This document shows positions 1 through 12,540 of a DNA stretch of 64,000 bases, one piece after another (within the stretch, counting starts at the first letter, position 1; the number at the start of each line of letters is the position of its first letter). This DNA comes from Torreya grandis (taxonomy: Eukaryota > Streptophyta > Pinopsida > Cupressales > Taxaceae): positions 1,605,501-1,669,500 of the forward strand of contig JARHVA010001921.1 of assembly GCA_037957365.1 (NCBI GenBank), given 5' to 3'. The notes below the pieces were generated by a model that was not told the DNA's origin, did no database searches, and worked only from the letters and a program-made list of their open reading frames with translations. The position numbers and the translations under genes are program-made.

Positions 1-222
1 AAAAAAAGGATTAGACCTTTTTGAAATAAGTGAAGTGATACAGACCCAAAATCCATGCTTTTATTTTGCATTATTTGACATGAAAGTCATTGTGAAATTT
101 ATTCCCCTAGAGCATTTGGAAACTTATAGATCTTAGACAAATCCCCACTTGCCATGAAATTATTACTGGTGCAAGGTGCACCTCAAGGTCCATGTCATAG
201 TACTATCATTTGAGAGAAGGGG

Positions 223-235
223 GGTATAAAAACCC
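223..235 (+). promoter_or_regulatory. TATA-box-like motif, possible LTR promoter remnant
   Basis: The run TATAAAAACCC follows a short G tract, as in many plant LTR promoters. With no matching LTR identified, its link to the Tat element is only positional. Confidence 0.3.
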
Positions 236-1238
236 TACTATATAATGTGCATTTACTTTTGGATGAATACTTAAAATCCTCTCAAATAAATTATATTGAA
301 AGATTCCAACAATACCAAGCAACCTTATCAGTTTAAGATTTAAGAGTGATTAATTAGTTGGTTTTGTCCTAGATTAAAGCCTTTTTTGGAGTCAAAACTT
401 GGTGTAAACTAATGATACAAACCAACACACATAGTCCTCATTTTCCTTTGAATAAAGAGGTGTTATTTTGCCCACATGAAATCATCAATTTGCCTTGTTC
501 AACGTTCATCAAAACTTGGAGTCATATCATCTACTTTGGCATAGTTATACTAGCCAATTGAGTCTCAACCTTTGTTAATGTTGTTTAAGTCCTTTATTTA
601 TAATATAAATTTGAAATTGCACCTTTATAAGTTCATAGGGTTGATGTGTTAAGTGGGTTCACCATTTGCACTAAACTTGAGGGAACTTAGGTTCAATTTT
701 CAATGTGGGTTGAAGGTCATTTAAGACTCATGATCGTTATCACCACTTGATAGACTTAAATCATTTTGTGCTAAACACTTACATTTTGAGTCTATGCACT
801 AAAAAATTTTGAGTCAAGAAAGGTAGTGTTATGCTATCAAATTTGTGAGAAATTATCTTTTCCTTAGAGAGTTTTTAAAACAAGCATTTTGTCACATCTT
901 TTGGGTAGTCTAGCATTGTTAAACATTTTAGATATTGTTTCATATGCCCTCTTACATATATTTCAATTTTTTTTTGACATTTTCAAACCAATCTAAGTAT
1001 ACTTTTATTAATCTTTGTCTAACACAGTTACAACATTCACTTTTGTCTAGATTATTTGTTAAAAACCCCATGTTTTATACCATTATTTGTGAGAAAATAA
1101 ACTCTCTAAAGTGTCTTTTGTTTCATACCTTATACCTATTTTATTGAGTCCATGTCCAAGAATCAAATGCCTAATATTTTTTAGAAGTGTTTCAAATCTG
1201 TTAGATTAAAAATTTCATCTATTTTTGAAGTCTAGATT

Positions 1239-1262
1239 TTGGCACTATTTGGCCAAGAGTCC
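1239..1262 (+). promoter_or_regulatory. Degenerate primer-binding-site-like motif (tRNA-Asp type?)
   Basis: The start TTGGCACTATTTGGCC resembles a CpG-depleted form of the TGGCGCC... primer site of many Tat elements. A second similar motif follows at about 1,290-1,316. It sits about 130 bp before the first gag-like ATG, a sensible distance. The match is weak and no LTR end abuts it clearly. Confidence 0.25.
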
Positions 1263-1388
1263 TAGAACATGCCTTGTTTGAGGCTAGTTTTTGATGCCAC
1301 ATTTGGCCAAAAGGCCTAGAAAATTTCTAGACATTATCCTTTTAGAGTTTGTATAACTCTCTTCTCTTTCTATCACAAAGTATTGACT

Positions 1389-4300
1389 ATGGATCCCAAC
1401 ATGTATTCCTACACTCATAGTGGACTCATGTACAATTTGGGGATTAGTAATATGGGTGCATAGGAAGAAATGGTGCAAGACCCATATGTAGATAATATTG
1501 CTTATGATATGAATCTTTATCCCTCTTATAATACTCAATTAGGGGAATAAAGCCAAGATCCATTGGCTAACTATTTGGTTAATACACCACCTTATTCAAA
1601 ACAAGACCAAGAACAAACCACACAATACCTAGCTACAATACCCACAACTGATGAACCGATTCTTCAATAGTCATGCTCTATTAATAATCCTTCCATGTAT
1701 GACCCATTTTTGTTTGAGCATCATTTATTGGAGAACAAAGATGTGATTTTGGTTAGATCAATAGAGGTAGGGGCCAAGTTTTCAGTAGACTTCCCTCATG
1801 AGAATTTACTAAGCCTAGTAAGAATGCTCCACAACATAATTTATGATCAACAAGTTTCTTCTAACAATATTTTGGCTCTATTCCAAACAACATATTAGGA
1901 TGCTAATATTCCTAATAGAGGCAAAAAACTCATGGAAGACCACTTTAACCAAATGCAGATGGAATATCAAGCCTACCTAAAGCTTGCACCTAATTTCAAT
2001 CAGATGACCATGGTGAGCAAACCTCTTATTGACTTAGTTCCTTCAGCAAGAATTTTGATAGAGTTATCTGGTTAAGATAATTAGAGTTTAGACCCATTCA
2101 TGCAAAACACTTTGGTATATAACTTGTTGCATATGCCCATTATTGAATAAGTGTCTTTTGCTTTTACATAGAATAATGAGAAAAATATAGTGGATAATAT
2201 GTAAGTAACATCCAATCCAAATCAAAGTGGTACTAAAGCACAAAAAACTAGTCAACAACATGTGCCTATAGTTAATACCACGAGTGGACCATCATACCAG
2301 GGGGTAGGAGTTTTGATATCATAACCTCAACCAACTACTTCATTAAAGTGCAACCAATAAGATTAGGTAGTAAAATAACACCCAATGTCACACCTGAATA
2401 ATAGAATGTGATGAATCCTACTCCTCCTCAACAAGGGATGAATAGTATTACATAATAGTAGGAATAATATAATGTACCAACACAATAGAGGTTGAATATA
2501 TTACCACCTTAACAAGGGGAAACTAATGTTCCACCTTGTTAGGTAGTGGAAAATACACCTCCTCAGTCATAGACCAGTGTACCAATCTAAAACCAAATGA
2601 TGACTAGCCAATAACGTGTAAATATTAGTCAATGAAAGATAATGAATATTTAACATGCTTTCACTTCCTAACAAGGATTCATCTAGTAAGGAGGCTCTCA
2701 TGTTTCTCAAGTACCGACTAGACAAAAATCAGTTTAGAATATGCCACAAGTTTAGAGACATGGCCTTGGTTCACAAGTTCCAACTCAACAACAAGGTTTG
2801 ATTAGTCAAAAAAATGTCCCTTTTCAATTAAAGTAGGCATATTATAGTTATATCCCTCTATCCCAACCATAAAATACTCCAAGTCAAACTTTCATATCCA
2901 ACCCAAACTAGAATATTGCATAACCAAATGTGCAATTTCAAGTACATCATAATCCACATATGCATATTCTTGATCCATTTTCCAACCAAACCAATATACC
3001 CCAATAGATATCTCCATCATACATTTGTCAAAGTGTCCCACTTGTGACCTCCCAACCATCTACCCAAACCAATATTATCCTTCAAACCAATGGTTCTTCT
3101 AGTTTAATATCCCAAGAATTGCAATAGATGAAGGATGCAATTGTTGCCATTTAGGTTGGGAAATAGACTAAAATTTTTAAGTTGGATGATGTGTGTTCTT
3201 ATCCATTCAACATGGAGTACTTACAGATACCATTTCCTCTAGGATACTAACCACCAAAATTTGATAAATACAAAGGGAAAGGTGACCCTAAGGCCCAATT
3301 AATTGAGTTCTTTGTCACATGTCAAATAGTGGCATATAATGATATATACCTTTTTTTTATTATTTCAAAGGAGCTTAGCTAGACAAGCCTTGAAGTGGTT
3401 TTTAAAGCTACCCAAGAATTTAGTAACAAATTTTGATGATCTTTTTGATAAGTTTGTGTAACACTTTTCCTATAATCTCAAACATGAGATTTCATTGGTT
3501 TACTTAACACAAGCTAAAAAAAATAATGGTGAGAGTTTTGTAAGTTATTTATAGTGATGGAGAGCCCTTGCAGGCCGATTAACCCATAGTCTACTAGATA
3601 AATAATTAGCCACTATGTTTACTAAAAATTTGCATAGTGAGATAGCTTATCATCTGAAACTATAATGTGCACATACTTTAAAGGAGATCATCAATAAAGG
3701 ATTGTTGATTAAGTGAGCCCTTATTAATAAAGGGATCATCAAGCTTTTGTCAAATAATCAAAATCAATGTACTAATCAGGAAAGTGTGCAAAACCAACAT
3801 CCAATCCAAGCAAAAACATCACAACCAACATAGGACAATAACCAAGATAGACCAAACCAATTCAACTACAATAGTAATGTTGTGGGTAATGGAGTAACTG
3901 AGTCACTTCATGTACAAATAATTCAAACATTATATGCACCACCTTTTCAGCTTACTCCTACTCAACAACCTCTCCAATCAATGCTACTAGCACAACAACC
4001 AAGACCTATGCAACAAATGCAAAAAACTTTACCATTACAAACCCTTCCTCCAAGGAGAATTGTGCTTATGCATCATTTCTTTAGTGACTTAGGAGAGCCT
4101 ATTGAGTCTATATTTCACAAAATTTCCATTATTAATATGATTATTTGGCCTATAAAAAATAATTATCCACAAGGCATTTCTTATCCTGATTGGTACCATG
4201 AAAATGAATTCTATGAATATCATCAGGTCAATGGGTAGAATCTATGAAGATGTGTACAAATCAAGAATTTGATTGAGAATATGTGGATAATGGGGAGATA

Positions 4301-4960
4301 ACATAGAATAATGGTGCTTCCACCTCCAATAAAACTCTTGGGATTTATCAAAACCCCTTTCCCTAATATAACACACAACATCAACATAATAATCAACAAT
4401 AACAACAACACCCATCAGTGCAACAAAAAAATCAACAGTATCAAAATCAAAGGTCAAACTAGAAAAATCAATAATAGAACCCACAACATTAAAACAATAG
4501 ACAAAACTAAGGTCAAAATGGTAATAACCAAAAAACCTACTATGCAATTGCACATGATTATAATAGGGTTATAGGTCATATTATAGTGGGTAACATTAAT
4601 ACCATCTCCACTAATCCTATATTGAGCACTAATCAATCTAGACCATTGTTAAACAATACCACTTAACCAAATTACATGGATAATCCTTATTTGACCTAAG
4701 ACTACACATAAGCAAACCAATAAATTAGGACTCCCACTTTTAGACCATATACTGATAACTCGCCCTTGCCATGTGACCACATACAAGTGCACCAACAATT
4801 GAGACTTGTCCTATCTGGTCCCACACCATTCCTAGTATTTGTTAGCAATTATGGTCTAGAATCTAATCCTAATTTTGCAATCACAACTCAGAGGTCAAAT
4901 ATTACTATCTCATGTCCATAACCATCTACCACTTTGCCTATTATCTAACCAATTGTTCAA
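1389..4960 (+). pseudogene. gag: Tat-type gag, decayed, with Gln/Asn-rich N-terminal part
   Basis: Gag forms the virus-like particle. A plausible start is the ATG at 1,389. The first ~1.8 kb translates to Gln-, Asn- and Pro-rich sequence with many TAA/TAG stops where a Gln codon is likely. The conserved gag core is at about 3,182-3,800, in another frame: an F-D-K-Y-K-G-K-G-D-P motif (3,260-3,300), then sequence like the capsid core of plant Tat/Athila elements. The frame differs from that at the ATG, so at least one indel intervenes. The part after 3,880 is again Gln/Pro-rich. No intact zinc knuckle was seen. The right limit is approximate. Confidence 0.6.
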
Positions 4961-5229
4961 CCTTAGAATAAATGATTCACTATTAACCAAAATAAGAAGT
5001 TTGATATTGTGAAACAATTACAGAAGACACCATCATAAATTTCTATTTTAGATTTTTTGTGAATGTCAACAATCCACAAGAACATTTTGATTGAGTTTTT
5101 AACCTAATCCACTATTTCTAGTGACATATCCCCTGATAAATTTCAATCTTTAGTTGGACACCTAGCTCTAGCCCAACAAGTGACATTCAACCAAAGTGAT
5201 ATGTCTTCCCTTGGCCTGATCCAGAATAA

Positions 5230-5580
5230 TCCAATGTACATAGAAGTTTATATAAAGTGGCATAAAGTGAAATGTGTTCTTGTAGACAATGGATCAGGCT
5301 TCAACATAGTGTCTCTAAAGTTCATCAAGCTTCTTGGGTATATAATGGTAGATCTCTAACCAAAAATGATAACTATCAAAGCCTATGATAATCAAGAAAG
5401 AGAATCACAAAAAACCATTAGCTTACCTGTTATTATAGGGACTTTGACCCATGATACACTTTTTTGTGTGCTTGATATTGAGTCATAATATAATATGCTT
5501 CTAGGTAGGCCTTGGTTACATGAGATTCATGCATCCTATCAACACTACACCAATGTATCAAGTTCTCCCACTCAGGGATA
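5230..5580 (+). pseudogene. Retroviral-type aspartic protease domain, Tat element
   Basis: This protease would cleave the gag-pol polyprotein. The active-site motif reads L-V-D-N-G-S (D codon 5,285-5,287); Tat proteases often have DNGS rather than DSGS. It is followed by N-I-V-S-L-K, a segment like I-T-I-K-A-Y-D-N, and the C-terminal flap motif L-L-G-R-P-W-L-H at about 5,500-5,525. In-frame stops, one just before the LLGRPW motif, break the frame. From 5,580 to 6,960 the translation is poorly conserved linker between protease and RT with further stops. Confidence 0.7.
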
Positions 5581-6959
5581 GAATTGAATATTCTAAGAGA
5601 TTTACACCCATATAAACACTACAAGCACCTCAAGGACAAGTTTCAAAGGTATAATTACAAATATGACATGAATCCAAGTTTCAAGTAGGATAAAGGAAAG
5701 GCCATACTTATTGAATATACAAAAGATAATTACAGAGATCCTAATACCGTAGATTCCCTTTCCCATATGCCACCTCTTGAAGCTTCCAATCATTTCACCA
5801 TTTTAGATAATTGCCTAGGTGAATATATGACGTATGATACCTTTCATATTTCCAATCTTCCTTAGAATTCAAATACCTTTAGATGACCTAAAGTTACCCC
5901 ACACATGCATTGGCAACAAAAGAATAAAGATAAAGGATCTATCATATTTGCACCAACATCTAGCCTAAAACCAAACCCTCTTGAAGGGAATGAATCATGG
6001 TTATACAATGAAAACCAAATTGATTTTTATAAAAGGGCAAGGTATCTTACTCTTAATAAGATCATGGAGTATCAAGATTATGAATAAATAGGCCTCGAAC
6101 CGAATCAACAAGGAACCATTGAGCCAATTTTCATGACTAAGTATAAAAGACCCTATGGACTTGGACTTAAACCACCTGGGGGTGACCCCAAATATCTTGT
6201 TTAATTTCCATCATTGGTGACTAGTGATGATGATGCTGACAATGAAGTAGAGTTAGATCATAAACTCACCTTTGATTACCTATTTAAGACTATTTTATTC
6301 AATAACAATGCCGTTTTTACCTTTACTCTAATCATTCATCATAACCCATTACCATTATCCTATCCCCAAATGATAGATTGGGACTAAAAAGAATCCAATT
6401 TACTAATTGATGAGTTTCAGAATGATGAGGCATTATATGATTTTCTAGGCCTTAGAGACAATGTTATGCTGGGAGATCATAAATCAATATTCTCAATCAA
6501 ATTAGATCCTGAAGCCTATTTTGGAGAGTGGGTGAACACCCATAGCCAACAATAAATAAATAAAAAATTGAGGTCTCAAAGTGAAAACCTCTTTGAGGTG
6601 CTTTTTGATTAGGAAAAAAGTAAAGATAAAGGTTAGTCTAATGGTTAAAACCTATTTTAGGTGTTATTAGATGGGGGTGTTCATTCTTCTTCAAATTTAG
6701 ACCAGGAGACCACCAACGATGAACTTGCCTATGGATATGAGTTTAGTTTTTCACAATAACAAGTATTTGATCAAATTCTTCAAGAATTTTTAACTATTTT
6801 TGTCACATGGCTAGATCTCCCATTGGGGGACTCAGATTCATCATGCCTAGGAGATGTTGAAGAGTAAGTCCTAACAGAGGACCCTAATATAGTCCAATAT
6901 TTCAAGTTTTTACCTACTATCCTAAAAGATGGTTTAACCCTTCTAGTTAAAGATACAAT

Positions 6960-7860
6960 AGAGGTAAACATTGAGACTTCATTGGACCTAAAATGTATAA
7001 AATTAGGAATGTTCCTCATTGAGGAGGAACTTGAAGTCTTTATAGCTTTATTGAGAGAATTTATAGATATCTTTACATGGGTTTATTTTGACATGCCAGG
7101 TTTAGACCCCACCTTGGTTCTACACCATCTTGTGATCAATCCTGATGCCAAACTGGTGAAACAAAAGTTGCATAAGATGCATCCTTGCATTTTTGTATTG
7201 GTAAAGAAAGATTTGGAAAAACTCTTAGAAGCAGGATGTATCTGGTCCATTGACTACTCAGAATGGATATCTAATGTTGTACCTATTAGCAAAAAAACCT
7301 AAAGGAATTACAATCTATACTAATTTCTAAGACATAAACAAGGTTTGTCCTAAGGATGACTTTCTATTGCCTAATATTGACTTGATCTTAAACTCAATGG
7401 TAGGTTATGAAATGCTTTCACTCATGGATGGATTTTTAGGATACAACCAAATCAAAATAGCACCAGAAGACCAATATAAAATAACATTCACCACTCCATG
7501 GGGAACATTTTATTATCAGGTAATGCCATTTAGTCTCAAAAATGTTGAGGCTACATATCAAAGGGCCATGACTATCATATTCCATGATATGATGCATGAT
7601 ATTATTGAATACTATGTCAATGACATATTAGGAAAATCCAAAACCAGGGCTAACCATCCAACAATGCTACATTGGATATTTGAGAGATTGTAAGAGTATA
7701 AAATTATAATCAATACAAATAAATGTGTGTTTGTAGTGGCCTAAAGAAAGTTACATGGATTCATTATGTCTCGTAGAGGAATTGAAGTTGATTTGGCCAA
7801 AGTCCATGCTATAACTAAGATGCTACCACCAACCAATTTGAAGTAATTCCATAGTTTATA
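6960..7860 (+). pseudogene. Reverse transcriptase, Tat element, catalytic Asp lost
   Basis: The RT copies element RNA to DNA. The fingers region is open at 6,982-7,302, with D-M-P-G-L-D-P, I-N-P-D-A-K-L-V-K-Q-K-L and N-V-V-P-I-S-K-K. After a short broken stretch the palm is open at 7,367-7,693, with S-L-M-D-G-F-L-G-Y-N-Q-I-K, T-P-W-G-T-F-Y-Y and V-M-P-F-S-L-K-N. The catalytic box reads Y-V-N-D instead of Y-V-D-D, a GAT-to-AAT type change that removes a metal ligand. The thumb continues with stops to about 7,860. Assignment to Ty3/gypsy Tat is firm; activity is excluded. Confidence 0.85.
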
Positions 7861-7959
7861 GGGTAAGATCCAGTCAATCCAATGCTTCATCTCTTAGTTT
7901 GCAGACAAGTGTCATCCATTTACACATCTTCCAAAGAAGGGAGTTGTATTTCACTAGGA

Positions 7960-8400
7960 TGATCATTGCCAAACAACTTTTCAACAACTCAAGGACTATC
8001 TAGCTAATCCACCTATTTTTTTTACCTCCTATCCCAGGAAAGCCATTCTTGTTATATCTATTAGACACTGACAATGCCTTGGGGGAAATTTTGGCTCAAC
8101 ATGATAACAATGGAAAAGAGTATGTAGTATACTACTTAAGCCATACCTCGGTCACATATGAACACAATTATGCACCTATTGATAAATCTTGTCTAACCAT
8201 GGTCTTTACAGCTCAAAAACTACACCATTACATGTTGAACAATAAGACCATTATCATTTAAAAATTAGATCCACTCAATTATCTACTATCTAAAATAGAT
8301 TTACAAGGTAGAATGGCCAAATGGATCATGCTTCTTAGTGAGTTTGAGATAGAGTATGCCAATCAGAAGGCAATCAAAAGATAGGTCCATACATATCAAC
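7960..8400 (+). pseudogene. RNase H domain following RT, Tat element
   Basis: This domain degrades the RNA strand of the RNA-DNA hybrid. The open stretch 8,049-8,261 carries L-G-E-I-L-A-Q-H-D, then Y-V-V-Y-Y-L-S and Y-E-H-N-Y-A-P-I-D-K, the usual Ty3/gypsy RNase H sequence. A frame change near 8,045 separates it from the preceding connection domain, and stops follow at 8,262 and beyond. The same region up to about 8,400 still reads as the end of this domain. Confidence 0.75.
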
Positions 8401-8489
8401 TTGCTAAAGCACCTCTTGTAGACACAAAGCCACTCACATTTTATTTTCTTAATGAATCCATAACCATCATTGACACAAATCTTGAGGAT

Positions 8490-8905
8490 TAACACTAGAA
8501 GTTGTATTTTGATGGTTCATTTACTACACATAGATCAAGGGAAGGCCTCTAATTTATTACACCATAGAGGTATCTAATCCCTAAATCATTTTAAATTAAT
8601 TTTATTTGTATAAACAACATGGTTGAGTATGAAACACTTATCACAAGACTTTGATAGGCACTACACTAGAACATATCTCATCCCCAAGTTTATGGTGATT
8701 CCTAATTAATCATCAATCAGGTCAAAAACCATTTCCAAACAAAAGATGACAAGCTGGTTCCATATAAGGCTATAGTCGATACCCTAAAACAAAAAATTGG
8801 AAATATCTAATCTGAACATATACCAAGGGCTAGTAATAGACCTATAGATGCCATGGATACTATTGACTCTCTAATTTGACAAATAGACAAAGTTGAGAGA
8901 ATATT
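8490..8905 (+). pseudogene. Second, archaeal-type RNase H (aRNH), Tat element
   Basis: A second RNase H sits between the first RNase H and the integrase, as in plant Tat elements. Visible motifs are Y-F-D-G-S (first Asp), N-N-M-V-E-Y-E-T-L-I (Glu), Q-V-Y-G-D-S (Asp), L-I-I-N-Q-V, and near the end H-I-P-R-A-S-N-R-P-I-D-A-M-D. The four acidic catalytic positions are still readable, but several stops interrupt the frame. I infer a role in strand processing from family knowledge only. Confidence 0.7.
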
Positions 8906-8922
8906 AGTTCCTTGTTGAGAAT

Positions 8923-10255
8923 TTGTTTGTACCAGCTCATGAACCTTCAACCATTGCATTAATTTGTGATATTGTTGGTCTTAATTCTATTTGGTACCTA
9001 GGACTTTATAACTACCTTCATGACCAATTTCTACCACCTAACCTATCTCAAAAACAAACCAAAGCCTTTATTCATCATTCCACTCGTTATACTCTACTTG
9101 GATCCACCCTTTATCACCACAATTTTGATGGAACTCTACTTCATTGTTTAACTTTGGTAGAGTCTACACAAGAATTAAGAGAAGTTTATGAAGGAGTATG
9201 CGGAACTCATTCTAGTAGGGCAGTCTTATTCAAAAATCTCTTGCATACTAGTTATTATTGGCCCATGATGGATGTAGATGTAGTTGTATATGTAAAGAAG
9301 TGTGACAAATGTCAATGGCATGCTAATATGATTCATGCCCCAATACAAAATCTAAAATCAATGTTGAAACCATGGCCATTTGATACATGAGGACTTGAAC
9401 TCATTGGGAAAATCAACCCCACTTCATTTGATGGCCATAAACATATCTTTACCACCATCAAATATTTCACTAAGTGGGTTGAAGCTATACCCCTCACTTA
9501 CGTGACTTGAAAGCAAATTTTCAAGTTCATCTTCAACCATATCCATTTTCCATTATGGTATCCCCTCTAACATTATATCTAATAATGGAGGATCATCCAA
9601 AAATAAGGATGTTGACAAGCTATGTACCGAATACAACATCACACAACATTTTTTATAGAATATTACCCTCAAGGTAATGACCATGACAAAGCATCAAATA
9701 AAAACCATTGTCAATATTCTCAAAAAGATTATAAATGATGCTAGTCATGATTGGCACTTACAAATATTCCATACCCTTTGGAAATATCATACCAATCATC
9801 GTACCCCCATAGGAGCCACTCCATATTCACTTGTTTATGGTATTAATGCCATCCTTCCCATTGAGGTCAAATTACCTTCACTACGTATATCTTTCAAGCA
9901 TGTCTTAGATGATCATGAATATTGAGTAGCTCACCTATAAGATCTAGACTTGCTATTAAAAAGTACATAGCTATGCTCAACAATCTTCAGGCATATCAAA
10001 ATTGACTCAAAGGCCACTATAATCAACATGTCAACTATAGAAAATTTGAACTTGGTGATCTTGTTCTTAAAGAAAACCAAAAGAATACCATGGATGAGAA
10101 GAAGCATAAAGGTAAATTCAAACCAAATTAGATAGGACCTTTCATCATTACTAAAGATTATGGATCACAAGCATATAGGCTTGCCACACCAACATAGATG
10201 AACTTCCTAAGCTGATGAATATTATTCACCTCAAGAAGTACTATGCTTGAGTTCT
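8923..10255 (+). pseudogene. Integrase, Tat element, broken
   Basis: Integrase inserts the cDNA into the genome. The N-terminal zinc domain is open at 8,923-9,390, with Y-Y-W-P-M-M and C-D-K-C-Q-W-H-A. The core follows with stops: I-K-Y-F-T-K-W-V-E-A-I-P at about 9,455-9,490, and further core sequence at 9,677-9,925 containing Y-H-T-N-H-R-T-P-I-G-A-T-P-Y-S-L-V-Y-G. The C-terminal module is visible as I-G-P-F-I-I (~10,130-10,150) and Y-R-L-A-T-P near 10,180, ending with H-L-K-K-Y-Y-A near 10,245. The catalytic DDE positions fall partly in broken frames. Confidence 0.75.
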
Positions 10256-12526
10256 AAGGTGTATTATCTATAAGGATCATTTTAGTGGTGCCATTTTATC
10301 ACTATTCTTCTTTGTAAAAATATCATTCTTATCCATCTTCTTAGCCATATCTACTTTACATTTTTGATCTATTGACCAAATGTGTTCTAAAGCCTAGCTT
10401 GTTTGACCTTTGGTTTTGCCATTCATTATGCATTATCAACATTGAGGAATCTGATTAATTTCATCAATTGTTTCAAGTAATTTAGATGGAGATCATATTT
10501 TGGATCAGTATGATAGATTTTTTTATAGTTACACCATTTATTATTCCTTTCTTATCATCAGTCTTGATACTAATTATAACTTCCTTTGGGAAAATTAGTA
10601 CCATTGATCCATGCCATTATGTCCTAGTTATAACTGCCTATGGGAAAACTTGGGGTAACATTTGTTTATTGAGCCTTGACATACCAACTGGCCACTTCTT
10701 ATGCCATATTATGCATTTTTACCAACTATGTCTATTTTGTTTGAATTGATTGCTACGCTAGTTGAATTCCTCCATTATAGGGTGAAACTATAGTGACTTC
10801 ATGTCCTACTTTGGGACTATGTAGGTAGTGCTTGATACTTGTTCAGTTTAGCTCAATCACCCTTTCCACCATGATTTATCCATTTTATGAGCAACCTAAG
10901 TTTTAATGCTCTCACCATTTTGTGAGCAACCTAACTTTTAATGCTCTCACCATTTTGTGGGAAGCCTAAGTTTAAACACTCTCACCATTTTGTGAGCTTG
11001 AACCATTTAGTGTCTTGTCATTCTTGATCAAGTTGAGATACTTCCAAAATTTCAAAAACATTTGTAAAATTATTAGAAAAAACTAAAAATATTTGACCAC
11101 TTCTTTGCCTTAAGGATTTTGGGAACCCTTACAAAGTTGTAAGAAAACCACTTGTCACTTAGTTTTCCCATCCTTTTTAGCCTTTTCTCTCATGCACTTG
11201 GCATTTTTTAAGATCATTTCTCTTTTTCTATCACATCCACTCTATTTTTTTCCTCACTATCATTTTCTTCCCATCCCCTAGGAGAACTACATTTGGCCTA
11301 AAGTATTTATTGGATATTATATCCTTGGAACTATGTAGGTAGCATCCACTTTCTTAAGTGCATATGGAGATATCTTAGCCACCCCCTTCCTTTTCTTCTA
11401 TTCCTTCATTTTATTCATTTGTTAAGTTGTCACCTATTTTCTAGGAAAAATGTTTGTATGGTTTGTATTACATTATTTATTTATCTATGCTTATTTTTTT
11501 TGTTTGTCTACTGTTTTATTTATTTTTAGAACTATTGCCTTGATTCAGTTTATGTGTGTTTCTTAGGTGATTCCTTACCCAAACTTATACGTGAATCCAT
11601 CTATATTCATATGTTTACATTGTCATCATGGTTTATATCATTGGTACATTGTTTTCTATTGAGTATTAGATTATGGGAATCAGTCCTTATGCATATTTTG
11701 GCCAAGTCTTCATGATGTTATACCATGATATCTATTAATGCGTGATACAACAAACCTCAGCTTCAAGAAGTCTATTTAGCAATGGTGGCATCAACATCTC
11801 TTCAACACTGACATCCCAATTCACTCCCAATCATATCCCAAATAAATTAATTAACCATGAAAGAATTTTAACCTTTATTAGTTTGGATGAGCATCTCCCT
11901 ACTAGTAGTTTGTTCTAATTCATCATTACCCTATGTGATTAAGTTATCATCATCCTTGACTAAATTTATCATCTTTACCATAATCAAGGTCCAATAATTA
12001 TAACTACCTATGGGAAAATCATTGTACAATATCCCACCTGCATTTCTCAATGATTATAATCACCTTTGGAAAAATCATTGTGGTCTCACCACTTTAATTT
12101 TTATACCCATATAGGGGCACGTTGTTATCTTGTTTTTATATCCTAACTAGGGTAGCTCCATCTTTTTAATTATTATAAATGCCTTTGGGCAGATCATTAT
12201 GTGTTCATACCATGTTGCCACTATCAAGGTACACTACTTATAAAATCCTTTGGGAAAAACATTATACACCATCCCACTTGCATTCTCAATTATTTTGACT
12301 ACTTTTTCAATATCATTATGTTTTCATCCCATCATCTTTCCTTTCTTTGGTCCCCTTGTCTCCATTCTTTCTTTCAAGGGATCGCTTGTCGACCTTTCTT
12401 TGTACCAATCATTCCCTTGAGGGGGAATCATATAGTTAGTTTATCATAATTGTAGTTTTAGGCATACATACATTTTATCATTATTTGAAAAGACATTTTT
12501 ATGCTTATAGTTTGTAATGCCTTCCC
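10256..12526 (+). other. Non-coding 3' region of the Tat element with degenerate internal repeats
   Basis: No domain is recognisable, and the short open frames (for example 10,486-10,749 and 12,201-12,449) are not credible genes. Motifs around CCTTTGGGAAAATCATT recur loosely from ~10,575 to ~12,300, followed by phrases such as CCCACTTGCATT. This suggests old ~100-bp repeats. Long non-coding 3' regions between integrase and LTR are common in Tat elements. Confidence 0.5.
10889..10993 (+). repeat. Three tandem copies of a 35-bp unit
   Basis: The units lie at 10,889-10,923, 10,924-10,958 and 10,959-10,993. Each contains a form of CAACCTAAGTTTTAATGC followed by TCTCACCATTTTGT. Copies 1 and 2 are nearly identical and copy 3 is more diverged. 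The unit is direct and without spacers, so it is a minisatellite rather than a CRISPR. Confidence 0.85.
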
Positions 12527-12540
12527 AAATAGGGGCAAAC
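12527..12540 (+). promoter_or_regulatory. Polypurine-tract-like sequence before the Tat 3' LTR
   Basis: AAATAGGGGCAAAC lies directly before TTTAGACACC. Many Tat elements show a G-rich tract plus CAAAC immediately before an LTR beginning TGTAGACACC. One base change (G to T) explains the difference at the LTR start. Confidence 0.55.

Larger units (their letters stand above)
1..1388. other. Unassigned AT-rich leader before the Tat-type gag
   Basis: No protein family is recognisable. The short open frames here have no coding character. The stretch should hold the 5' LTR and leader of the following Tat-type element, but I could not match it to the 3' LTR that begins at 12,541. Either the 5' LTR has decayed beyond recognition, or it was replaced, or it lies outside the window. 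A TATA-like site (225-232) and a poor primer-site-like motif (1,239-1,262) are the only signals. Confidence 0.4.

Noticed and set aside
1..1238. 5' LTR of the Tat element
   Set aside because: No stretch could be matched to the 3' LTR starting at 12,541; only a TATA-like motif and a poor primer-site motif support it.
4223..4636. Overlapping hydrophobic minus-strand frames resembling small membrane proteins
   Set aside because: They are antisense to the Asn/Gln-rich Tat gag region; AAT/AAC/CAA-rich text gives Ile/Leu/Val on the other strand.
10889..10993. CRISPR-like array
   Set aside because: The three 35-bp copies are directly adjacent without spacers and lie in a plant retroelement.
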